Assembly: GCA_900316665.1 (NCBI GenBank)
Contig: ONDV01000003.1
Span: forward strand, 26,345-90,344
Direction of reading: 5' to 3'
Source of the DNA: an uncultured Lachnospiraceae bacterium
GTDB lineage: Bacteria; Bacillota; Clostridia; Lachnospirales; Lachnospiraceae
DNA length: 64,000 nucleotides
Shown one piece after another: positions 44,450 through 53,500 of this stretch (the first letter of the stretch is position 1; every line of letters starts with the position of its first letter). Under the pieces are notes generated by a model. That model was not told the origin of the DNA. It searched no databases and saw nothing but the letters and a program-made list of their open reading frames with translations. The position numbers and the translations under genes were made by a program.

Positions 44450-44647
44450 TCAAAGATAAGGAAGTATCTTCTTCATGTTCTTGACATTAGTTGAATCAGT
44501 CATTGCTGCTTTGCGAAGATTTCTCTTGCGCTTTGTAGTCTTTTTTGTAAGAATATGGCTCTTATAGGCTTTAGCTCTCTTGAGCCTGCCTGTACCGGTC
44601 ATCTTGAAGCGCTTTGCAGCTGCTCTCTTGGTCTTGATTTTAGGCAT
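44450..44647 (-). CDS. rpmI: Large ribosomal subunit protein bL35
   Basis: 65 residues: [20 protein letters not shown], then [19 protein letters not shown]. Full length, 13 bases after infC, in the invariant infC-rpmI-rplT order. Confidence 0.98.
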   Translation of the reverse strand: MPKIKTKRAAAKRFKMTGTGRLKRAKAYKSHILTKKTTKRKRNLRKAAMTDSTNVKNMKKILPYL

Positions 44648-44660
44648 GTTTTGTTCCTCC

Positions 44661-45170
44661 TTAATTTTTCTTCTGCGCCAGAACCAAACTCATGGATCTG
44701 CCTTCCAGCTTTGGACTCTTCTCCACATCAGCAACATCACTTAATTCCTTGGCAAAATCGTCAAGAATATGACTTGAACTGCTGATATGAGCCATCTCAC
44801 GTCCGCGGAACCTTAATGTCACCTTTACCTTATTGCCTTTTGCAAGAAATTTCCTTGCTGCATTCATTTTGGTTCCGAGGTCATTGGAATCGATATTCGG
44901 AGACATTCTTATCTCCTTTATCTCAATGATTTTCTGCTTTTTTTTGGCTTCCTTTTCCTTGCGTGCAAGCTCATAACGGTATTTGCCGTAATCAATAATC
45001 TTGCAGACAGGCGGCTTTGCGGCAGGCGCAACTTTAACAAGATCGAGATCTTCTTCCTTTGCCTTCATGAGCGCATCATGCGCCGACATAATTCCCAGCT
45101 GCTCACCGTGGGAACCGATCAGTCTGACTTCTCTGTCCCTGATCTGTTCATTAATCATCAGATCGCTAAT
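44661..45170 (-). CDS. infC: Translation initiation factor IF-3 (AUU start)
   Basis: 169 residues if started at ATT 45170. SD GGAGG (45178-45182) is exactly seven bases before this ATT, while the next ATG (45158) has no ribosome site. infC with AUU start is known from E. coli and Bacillus, where IF-3 represses its own non-AUG initiation. [40 protein letters not shown] and [13 protein letters not shown] are the IF3-N and IF3-C signatures. Confidence 0.95.
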   Translation of the reverse strand: MSDLMINEQIRDREVRLIGSHGEQLGIMSAHDALMKAKEEDLDLVKVAPAAKPPVCKIIDYGKYRYELARKEKEAKKKQKIIEIKEIRMSPNIDSNDLGTKMNAARKFLAKGNKVKVTLRFRGREMAHISSSSHILDDFAKELSDVADVEKSPKLEGRSMSLVLAQKKN

Positions 45171-45317
45171 ATCGATACCTCCAATAAAAAAAAGTGGATA
45201 GACAGACTATCCACTAATAGATCCAGTTAAGCAAAAGCTTACAGAAGATGTATTAACACTGAAACGCTGTAAATCACGTTCAGGTGAGAGTGGATACTCT
45301 GCTTTGTTTTCACAACA
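45171..45317 (-). promoter_or_regulatory. L20-type autoregulatory leader with terminator/antiterminator upstream of infC
   Basis: The leader of about 147 bases ends in a terminator: stem AGTGGATAG/CTATCCACT (45193-45201, 45207-45215) followed by TTTTTTTTATT on the minus strand, just before the infC ribosome site. Upstream, TATCCACT (minus, 45289-45296) is complementary to the 5' arm AGTGGATA, so it can form an antiterminator. L20 control of this operon by premature termination is known in Bacillus; binding here is inferred. Confidence 0.75.
45193..45215 (-). terminator. Attenuator terminator in the infC leader
   Basis: 9-bp perfect stem, five-base loop, then eight T on the minus strand (45185-45192), 11 bases before GGAGG. 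Confidence 0.85.
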
Positions 45318-45323
45318 TAGAAG

Positions 45324-45352
45324 AATTTATCATATGTATCCTTTTATGTCAA
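45324..45352 (-). promoter_or_regulatory. Promoter of infC-rpmI-rplT
   Basis: Minus strand consensus TTGACA (45347-45352), 17 bases, TAAATT (45324-45329) with TG one base upstream. Confidence 0.8.
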
Positions 45353-45381
45353 GGGAAAATAGAAAAATCATTATAATTATT

Positions 45382-45453
45382 GTACTGACCCGACGGGTCA
45401 GTACCTGTGCAAGCGCCCGCAAACGAAGTTTGCGCTTCAATGTGCTTGCAACA
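45382..45453. repeat. Interspersed palindromic repeat, copy downstream of ppk1
   Basis: A 23-base palindrome (45382-45404, arms GTACTGACCCG/CGGGTCAGTAC around an A) is followed by a nested hairpin. The outer arms are TGCAAGC/GCTTGCA (408-414, 444-450); the inner hairpin is CGCAAAC-GAA-GTTTGCG (418-434). The second module matches 63932-63978 closely. It lies 10 bases from the ppk1 stop and 30 bases from the infC -35. Confidence 0.75.
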
Positions 45454-45462
45454 TTGTTCTTT

Positions 45463-47643
45463 TCACTCATCATATTCGTTATTATCATCAGCAAATACCG
45501 GAACAAAAATCCTTGTGTCCTTTGAACCGGTCTCGCCCAGCTCGTCCTCTTCAGCTTCTTCCATAAATACTGCCTGAGAGCCAACCGTTTTTTTGCCCCG
45601 TCTGTCAGGTCTTACATATTCTCCTTCATCATCCATATAATATGATTTAAGATTATCGGAAAGCTCTACCAGAAGATAATGGCGCAGCTTTTCTTTAAGG
45701 ATCTGATCTTCGACCGGAAATACCACTTCCACACGCTTATCGAGGTTTCTCGGCATCCAGTCAGCGGAACCCATATAAAATTCTTCAGCTCCGGCATTCT
45801 TGAAATAAAAAATTCTGCCATGCTCCAGGAATCTTCCCACTATTGATGTTACGGTAATGTTATCGCTTATCCCGGGAATTCCAGTCCTTAAGCAGCATAT
45901 ACCTCTTACTATAAGATGAATAACAACTCCGGCAGCTGATGCCTCATACAGATTTGCAATTATCTCTCTGTCGCACAGCGAATTCATTTTTGCCACGATC
46001 ATGGCAGGACGGCCTTCACGCGCATTTTCAGTCTCTCTCTGTATAAGATATAAGAAACGCTTTCTCATCCATATTGGAGCAACTATAAGCTTATTCCAAT
46101 GGCGCGGTTCTGAATATCCTGACAGCATATTGAAAAGTGAAGAGGCATCTTCTCCATATGTCTCCTTGCATGTAAACATACCGCAGTCAGTATAATGTTT
46201 GGCTGTACTGTCATTATAGTTGCCGGTTCCCAGATGAACATATCGCCTGATTCCGTCTTCTTCACGTCTTACGATAAGAGCAGTCTTGCAATGAGTCTTC
46301 AGACCCACTACTCCGTATATTACATGGCATCCGGCCTTCTCAAGTTTTTTGGCCCATACAATATTATGCTCTTCATCAAATCTGGCCTTCAATTCCACAA
46401 GCACCGTGACCTGCTTCCTGTTCTCGGCGGCTCTTGCGAGATTTGCAATTATCGGAGAATTGCCGCTGACCCTGTAAAGAGTCATCTTTATTGCCAGAAC
46501 ATTCGGATCTTGTGCGCCCTGTCTTATAAAATCAACCACCGGATCAAAGGATTCATACGGATGCTTTAAGAGTATGTCTCCTTTTCTTATGTCAGAGAAA
46601 ATATCTCCGCCCGGAGTGATCCTTTGATTTTTTCTGGGTGAGAACGGCTTGTCATAGAGATCATCACGGTTTTCAATATGTGGGATCTTTGACAAAAAAG
46701 TGAGGTCTACAGGCCCGTTTATTGAGAAGATATCGTAATCCCGGATACATAGATTCTCTTTCAGGAATGAAAGAAGTCTCGCATCAATATCGGATGATAC
46801 CTCAAGCCTTATACATTCGCCCCACTGGCGTTTCTTCAGCTGTTTCTGTATCTCCTCGAGCAGATCTATGGCATCATCCTCATCAATTGAAAAATCCGCG
46901 TTTCTCATGATTCTGTAAGAAGAAGACGTGATTACATCATAATTCATGAAGATCTCACTCAAATGAGCACTGATAAGAGCTTCCAGGAGAATAAAAATAT
47001 GCTCATCGTCATCAGACGGAAGCTGAATTACCCGGTCAAGTACCGACGGCACCTGGACTGTAGCAAATTCCGGCTCGGATTTTTTCTTCTTCTGACCGGG
47101 AAGGATATCAGCTCCCTTCTTCGGCTTTATCAGAAGAGCTATATTCAAAGTCTTATTTCTGATAAGCGGAAATGGTCTGGACGCATCGACGGCCATAGGC
47201 GTAAGAGTGGGAAAAATATTTTTCTCGAAATATCTGTCCGCAAATTTCTTCTGTTCATCATTCAGCTTACTGTAGTCATCATAGATTCTTATATTTTCCT
47301 TCTCCAGGAGTGGCAAAAGAGATCTGTTCAGACAGATATACTGATCGGTTACAAATTTCTTTGTAACTTCATTGATTTTTAAAAGCTGAACTTCCGGAGT
47401 CATTCCGGCCAGATCCGGTTTCTTATATCCGGCATGAACCATATCCTTTAAGGAAGCTACTCTGACCATAAAAAACTCGTCAAGATTTGACGATGTGATG
47501 CTCAGGAAAGATAGTCTCTCCATCAGGGGCAGCTTGGTATCCCTGGCCTCATTTAATATTCTCTGATTGAATTTCAGCCAGGAAAGTTCTCTGTTGTCGT
47601 AATATTTCGGATTATAAAAATCTGCTTCAGCAATGTTACCCAT
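45463..47643 (-). CDS. ppk1: Polyphosphate kinase 1
   Basis: 726 residues from ATG 47643 (AGGAG seven bases before; the longer start at 47664 lacks one). N-terminal NRELSWLKFNQRILNEARD; catalytic part with LKTHCKTALIVRREEDG, RYVHLGTGNYN and FLEHGRIFYFKN, which contain the phosphohistidine regions. The last 40 residues are acidic. It makes polyphosphate from ATP, paired with the exopolyphosphatase gene just upstream, 13 bases apart. Confidence 0.97.
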   Translation of the reverse strand: MGNIAEADFYNPKYYDNRELSWLKFNQRILNEARDTKLPLMERLSFLSITSSNLDEFFMVRVASLKDMVHAGYKKPDLAGMTPEVQLLKINEVTKKFVTDQYICLNRSLLPLLEKENIRIYDDYSKLNDEQKKFADRYFEKNIFPTLTPMAVDASRPFPLIRNKTLNIALLIKPKKGADILPGQKKKKSEPEFATVQVPSVLDRVIQLPSDDDEHIFILLEALISAHLSEIFMNYDVITSSSYRIMRNADFSIDEDDAIDLLEEIQKQLKKRQWGECIRLEVSSDIDARLLSFLKENLCIRDYDIFSINGPVDLTFLSKIPHIENRDDLYDKPFSPRKNQRITPGGDIFSDIRKGDILLKHPYESFDPVVDFIRQGAQDPNVLAIKMTLYRVSGNSPIIANLARAAENRKQVTVLVELKARFDEEHNIVWAKKLEKAGCHVIYGVVGLKTHCKTALIVRREEDGIRRYVHLGTGNYNDSTAKHYTDCGMFTCKETYGEDASSLFNMLSGYSEPRHWNKLIVAPIWMRKRFLYLIQRETENAREGRPAMIVAKMNSLCDREIIANLYEASAAGVVIHLIVRGICCLRTGIPGISDNITVTSIVGRFLEHGRIFYFKNAGAEEFYMGSADWMPRNLDKRVEVVFPVEDQILKEKLRHYLLVELSDNLKSYYMDDEGEYVRPDRRGKKTVGSQAVFMEEAEEDELGETGSKDTRIFVPVFADDNNEYDE

Positions 47644-47656
47644 ATTTTTTCTCCTG

Positions 47657-49171
47657 TCAGACATTCTTCTCTCTTATAACAGGTCTGATCGCAAAAGTCC
47701 TGTAGAAAAAGTCAGCCTGTTTTTCAAACATTCCTTTTTCAAGTGTAATGGAATCATTGGCTTCCACACCGATAATAAGCTCGTTGTTTCTGATCCTCAT
47801 CGAAATATTTTTTAATTTCTGCTTATGACTCCTGTCAAGTGCGTTCGAAACCTTTAATATTGCCAGAAGTTTCACAATAACAAAATATTCCTCTTCAGAA
47901 AACTGGTCTCTTAAATCCCGGAACATTGGCATTTCTGTCCTGTTATATTTAGCTACGGCAGCAACAATTTCCCTTTCCTTATGCGTAAGTCCCAGTATCT
48001 CCGATGATAGAATGATCCTGTGTGAACATTCTGCCGATTCGTAAATGCTTATGTACTTACCGCAGTCATGCAGTATGGTGGCCACCTCCATAAGAAGGCG
48101 CTGCCTTTTTCCCATGCCATGGTATTTCTTCATTATATCAAAGATCTTTAATGATATTATCCTGAGAGTCCGAAGATGCGGTCTGTAACTGTCATATCTA
48201 TCTGCTATCGCCCATGAAGCGTTTATTATATCCTCATGGAAATCATGATGTTTCTTTATTATTCCATTTTCATAGCAGTAATTAAGACATATACCGTCGT
48301 TTATTATCGCGCCCGGTATAACAGTCGTATCTGACGGAATGAGCTTTAAAAGCTCTCTATGCAGCAAAAGTACAGGTTCTACTGATAATTCAGGCGAAGA
48401 ATGAAACATCTCGCCAATAGAAGAATCATCATTTATGGAAATATTTTTCAGCTTCTTTTTAAGTCTGTCCGTTTCAACCACCAGATCGTTTTTGCTGCCT
48501 CGCATTTCATCGATCGGAGGCAGCAGCTGGTCTTCGAGAATGATAAGGGTGTCAGGATTATTTTCATGAAGATACATTTTTTGGAATACATCAAATTCCT
48601 TATCGATCATGTCAGACATCTGTTCTCTGTGATCAGGCATTTCCGAAAGCCTTGCGTAGGTGTCTCTGAGCTGAAAGGTTCCGAGAGGAAGATGCTGAGT
48701 AACTGAAACTTTTCCTTCCGAAAACAGAGTAAGCTGAAGAGATGAACCTCCCACATCAGCCATTACGCATCTGTTTTTTATATAATCCTCAAAGGAACTC
48801 ATGGCAGCCACAGATATATATTCCAGAAAACGCTGCTCGGAATTTCTTAAGACATGAACGCTTATTCCTGTACCAAGTCTTATCTGCTCGAGCACAAAGA
48901 GCTCGTTTTCAGCTCTGTGCAGTGTAGCTCCGGCATAAACAGAGCGAATGTCTGCAGAATAAGAATCCATCACCTTCTTCATATCAGAAATAACAGAGAC
49001 CAGCTTTTCGGTAGTTTCAATAGACACGCTTTTGGTCTTTGAGATTTCGTATACTATGGGCATGGGCATTCTCATTGTGTCAATGTTCTGCGGCATTCTG
49101 CCCTGTCTCAGCTCATAGAGCTTCATCGTCACTTCATAAGAACCAATATACACACTGGAAAATAGTTTCAT
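47657..49171 (-). CDS. Ppx/GppA family exopolyphosphatase with HD domain
   Basis: 504 residues. N-terminal actin-like Ppx/GppA domain: YIGSYEVTMKLYEL, ADVGGSSLQLTLFSEGK (phosphate loop) and SVTQHLPLGTFQLRD. C-terminal HD domain: VATILHDCGKYISIYESAEC and the following helices, about 320-490. It likely degrades polyphosphate or pppGpp. In one operon with ppk1. Confidence 0.92.
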   Translation of the reverse strand: MKLFSSVYIGSYEVTMKLYELRQGRMPQNIDTMRMPMPIVYEISKTKSVSIETTEKLVSVISDMKKVMDSYSADIRSVYAGATLHRAENELFVLEQIRLGTGISVHVLRNSEQRFLEYISVAAMSSFEDYIKNRCVMADVGGSSLQLTLFSEGKVSVTQHLPLGTFQLRDTYARLSEMPDHREQMSDMIDKEFDVFQKMYLHENNPDTLIILEDQLLPPIDEMRGSKNDLVVETDRLKKKLKNISINDDSSIGEMFHSSPELSVEPVLLLHRELLKLIPSDTTVIPGAIINDGICLNYCYENGIIKKHHDFHEDIINASWAIADRYDSYRPHLRTLRIISLKIFDIMKKYHGMGKRQRLLMEVATILHDCGKYISIYESAECSHRIILSSEILGLTHKEREIVAAVAKYNRTEMPMFRDLRDQFSEEEYFVIVKLLAILKVSNALDRSHKQKLKNISMRIRNNELIIGVEANDSITLEKGMFEKQADFFYRTFAIRPVIREKNV

Positions 49172-49285
49172 ATAATCTCCTGAACTTTATAAATCACAAT
49201 AAAGAATCTATTATTATTGCAGTGTCAATTGTCTTCCGCCAGCCGCCTGTTTTGCATGCTTTGGCAGACTATTGATACTGTAATC

Positions 49286-49313
49286 ATTATAATTATACGG
49301 AATTATTTGTAAA
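49286..49313 (-). promoter_or_regulatory. Promoter of ppx-ppk1 with structured leader
   Basis: Minus strand TTTACA (49308-49313), 16 bases, TATAAT (49286-49291). The roughly 108-base leader has a folded segment, GTCTGCC...GGCGGAAGAC (49231-49269). Confidence 0.6.
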
Positions 49314-49327
49314 AATTGTGTAATATC

Positions 49328-50464
49328 TTAGTAATTTCCAAGAATTTGCAAAGAATTTGTCTCTTCCTCCAATCCTCTAAGCATATTCTGAACGGATGAG
49401 CTTAGCAGATTCCCGTCACAATCTATGAAAAATCTGTATTCCCACTGTCTGCCCGGAAGAGGTCTGGATTCTATACGCGACATATTAAGACCGTTATAGG
49501 TAAAATTCGACAGGACATGGTAAAGCGAACCGGTATCATTATTAAGAGTGAAAGATATGGAGAGCTTTCCCGCATCGCGAAGATATTCATGGCTTCCCGA
49601 TACTATAAGAAACCTTGTCTCATTGCCGGTATCGTCCTGTATCGACTCTTCGAGTACAGTGAGACCATAAATACCGGCATTGATCTTTCCGGCAATGGCT
49701 GCCTGACTACTGTCTCCGTCATCTCTTACCTTCATAGCTGACATAGCTGTATTTGTAAGGGCTTTCTTTTCGAATTCAGGATGTCTGTCAAGATATCCCC
49801 TGCACTGCATAAGCGCCTGGGGATGAGAGATAACAGTTCTTATGTCCTCTATTCTTGCGCCCGGCAATCCAAGAAGGGCATGATCGATCTTTATTATCTG
49901 CTCTCCCACTATTGCTGATGAATCGCTGTATTCGGAAAGCAGATCATAATTTTCCGATACCACTCCTGCGGTGGAATTCTCTATGGGAAGAACGGCATAA
50001 TCAGATATGCCGTCTCTCAGCTCATTAAAGGCATCTCTCCATGTCGGTACGCTGTGAATATTATGACCGCGTCCAAAGAAATCAACAAGAGCGGCCTCGG
50101 AATATGCGCCCTCTACTCCCTGATAGGCTATCTTGCAATTTGAAAAATCGAATCTGTCCCTTACCGTAAAACCGAAGGAATGAACTCTGCCGGCCTCAGC
50201 CATAATAGCATATTGCCTTTTTCTGCTGCCGGACATTACCTGAGAAAACAATTCTCTGATTCCTTTTTTCTCAAATTCATCACTTCCGAGAGATGAAAGT
50301 TTTAAAAGCTTCTCTTCCTCGCGTTTTTTGTCATATACCGGCCTTGAATGAGCGATCTTGAACCCGGCCACTTCTTCTGCCAGCGACAGCCTCTTCTTAT
50401 ACAGCTCTACTATCTCATTGTCAACTTTATCAATATCTTCTCTGACTTTTGACAGTTCACGCAT
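49328..50464 (-). CDS. pheA: Bifunctional chorismate mutase / prephenate dehydratase
   Basis: 378 residues: chorismate mutase domain (1-90; LSKVREDIDKVDNEIVELYK, KRLSLAEEVAGFK), prephenate dehydratase (about 108-285; IAYQGVEGAYSEAA, VLPIENSTAGVV, NETRFLIVS) and ACT domain (about 298-375; ESRPLPGRQWEYRFFID) for phenylalanine feedback. It makes phenylpyruvate. CAGGAG precedes the ATG. It follows polC; a possible TATAAT overlaps the polC stop. Confidence 0.97.
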   Translation of the reverse strand: MRELSKVREDIDKVDNEIVELYKKRLSLAEEVAGFKIAHSRPVYDKKREEEKLLKLSSLGSDEFEKKGIRELFSQVMSGSRKRQYAIMAEAGRVHSFGFTVRDRFDFSNCKIAYQGVEGAYSEAALVDFFGRGHNIHSVPTWRDAFNELRDGISDYAVLPIENSTAGVVSENYDLLSEYSDSSAIVGEQIIKIDHALLGLPGARIEDIRTVISHPQALMQCRGYLDRHPEFEKKALTNTAMSAMKVRDDGDSSQAAIAGKINAGIYGLTVLEESIQDDTGNETRFLIVSGSHEYLRDAGKLSISFTLNNDTGSLYHVLSNFTYNGLNMSRIESRPLPGRQWEYRFFIDCDGNLLSSSVQNMLRGLEEETNSLQILGNY

Positions 50465-50553
50465 ATTATTCTCCTGATAATATATTTTTGATTACAGTTT
50501 CAAAAGATTCATTTGACATCTTTAACACTGTGATCATATTTACATTGAAATCA

Positions 50554-53500
50554 TTATACCATCAAATCCATAAAAGAAAGCTGATTGTCTTCGGGCAAAC
50601 CGTCAATTAATCCCAGCTCATCCATTTTGTCAATTATAGTCTTTGAAATTTTTCCTCTTGTTCTCATATCGTTCTTTGACAGAAATTTTGATTCATGGGC
50701 AGCTATCTCCAGAGACTCTGCGGCAGAATCCCCCATGCCGTCGATGGAATTAAAAGGCGGCAGCAGCTTTCCGTCAACTATTTTAAAGTACCTTGCGTCT
50801 GATTCATAAAGATCTATGGGTTTGAATTCAAATCCTCTCGAATACATTTCATGAACCAGTCTCATCACCAGATATTGATCGTCTTCTTTGGCAGTGTGCT
50901 TCTCTTTGGCATTATCATAAGAAGCCAGCTTTCCTTCCAGAAAAGTCTGTCCCTTGCACATCAATTCATAGCTGAAGGCGTCGGCTCTGATACTGAAATA
51001 AGCCGCATAATAAGCCAGGGGATAATAGACCTTGCAGTAAGCCACACGCCAGGCCATCATGACATATGCCGCGGCATGAGCCTTAGGAAACATATATTTT
51101 ATTTTCTCGCAGGAATGGATATACCAGTCAGGCACACCATGGGCTTTCATATCAGGTACATATTTTGTCTTCCATTCCTCGCAGGCGCCTTTTGCCACCT
51201 TGCCTTTTCTGACCCGCTCCATTATTGTAAAACTCTCCTCCGGATCAAGCCCTTTTTGGATAAGATATACCATAATATCATCACGGCAGCAGATGGCCGT
51301 AGATATTGTGGCAACTCCATCCTGAATAAGAGTCTTTGCATTTCCCAGCCATACATCGGTTCCGTGAGCAAGACCCGCTATACGGATAAGGTCGGAGAAT
51401 TTTGTAGGCTTTGCGTCAATAAGCATCTGCATGGCGAAATCCGTTCCGAATTCAGGTATGCCGAGGGTGCCTACCTTGCACCCCTTCCATAGAGGATTTT
51501 TTAGTTCGAGTGCGTCAGTATTTTCAAAAATAGACATAACTCCCTTGTCATCAAGGGGGATATCCACGGCATGAAGGCCTGTAAGATCCTCGAGCATCCT
51601 GATCATGGTAGGATCCTGATGTCCCAGTATATCAAGCTTCAGAAGGTTTCCGTCTATCTTATGGTAATCGAAATGAGTTGTGATGACATCCGAATTTGCA
51701 TCATCGGCAGGATGCTGGACCGGTGTAAAAGTATTTATTTCTTCTCCGACCGGAAGTACTATAATTCCTCCCGGATGCTGACCTGTGCTTCTCTTTACGC
51801 CAACGCAGCCCTTGACAATACGATTTATCTCCGCACGTCTTACGATCTTGTTCTTCTTGTCAAAATAAGCCTTTATAAATCCAAATGCGGTCTTGTCCTG
51901 CAGGGTGCCTATGGTGCCTGCCTTGAAAGTCTGGCCTTCTCCGAATATGACCTGGGTATACATATGAGCCTTTGACTGATAATCTCCTGAGAAATTAAGA
52001 TCTATATCCGGCTCCTTATTCCCCTTAAAGCCAAGAAAGGTCTCGAAGGGAATATCAAATCCTTCTTTCAAAAGATTGTGACCGCATTTCGGGCACTTCC
52101 TGTCGGGCATATCGCATCCGCTCTCTCCGGCATAGGCCTTCACTTCCGGAGAATCAAAATCCACATAATGACAGACCGGACATAAATAATGAGGAGACAA
52201 AGGATTTACTTCAGTAATTCCTGCCATGGTTGCTACGAAAGATGAGCCGACTGAACCTCTTGAGCCGACAAGATAGCCGTCTTCATTTGATTTCCATACA
52301 AGCTTCTGGGCTATGATATACATGACCGCATATCCGTTTGAGATAATCGAATTAAGTTCTCTGTTCAATCTCTCTTCTACCACGGGCGGCAGAACATCTC
52401 CATACATTTCATGAGCCCTTGTATTGCAGATTTTCCTCAGAAGTGAATCCGAATCAGGTATTACAGGCGGACACTTATCCGGTCTTACCGGTTTGATAGG
52501 CTCGCACATATCGGCAATCAGATTTGGATTTTTTATTACTACCTCTTCAGCGTCTCTCTCTCCAAGATAAGAAAATTCATCCAGCATCTCGTCTGTAGTG
52601 TGAAGAAAAAGAGGCGGCCTCTCCTCATCATTAAAACCTATTCCTTCCATTATGATGCTTCTGTATATACCATCCTCCGGATTCAGAAAATGGACGTCAC
52701 ATGTGGCACAGACAGGTTTCCCCAGTCTCTTTCCTATTTCCACTATGCGACGGTTAATATCTCTTAGATCCTCAACGCTGTTTACATCTGACTCTTTCGG
52801 GCTGTCAATCAGATACTGATTATTTCCGACAGGCTGAATCTCCAGATAATCATAAAATGAAGCAACCTTCATTATTTCGCTCTCAGGCCGCCTTTCCTTT
52901 ACAAGCCCGTAAAGCTGACCCGCGGAACAGGCAGAGCCTATTATCAGTCCCTCCCTGTACTCTGAGATCACAGACTTCGGCATCAGTGGAAAGCCTTTGA
53001 AATATTTTAAGTTTGATAAGGTCACGAGCCTGTAGAGATTTATTCTTCCAAGATCATTTTTCGCAATCAGAATGCAATGAAAAGGTCTCAGATGAACAAT
53101 GGATTCTGTGCTGAGACGGCAGCTTTCATTCAAGGTATCCAGATCATTATATCCCCTGTCTATAAGCTTCTGACGAAGCTTCATAAAAATTTCTGCGGTA
53201 GCCTCGGCATCATCTACAGCCCTGTGATGATGCTTATTTACAACACCAAGCGCCCTGCCAAGTGTATCAAGATTAAATCTGGAAAGATTTGGCATAAGAT
53301 ATCTCGCCATCATGATTGTATCCATGTAAGTTTTGGGCATGGGATAAGAACAATCAGCCGCGTTTTTCTTTATAAAACTCATATCGAAACCGGCATTATG
53401 AGCGACAAAGACAGCACCTTCTGAAAATTCAAGGAACCTTTTCAAAACATCCTCTATCTCATCAGCTCCGCTTACCATATCATCAGTGATGCTTGTGAGT

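Noticed and set aside
45382..45453. Intrinsic terminator of ppk1
   Set aside because: The hairpins are strong but lack a following T run on the minus strand, and the same module recurs elsewhere, so a repeat element explains it better.
50465..50553. T-box or other riboswitch before pheA
   Set aside because: The gap is only 89 bases, with no T-box sequence, specifier stem or terminator; only a possible promoter is seen.
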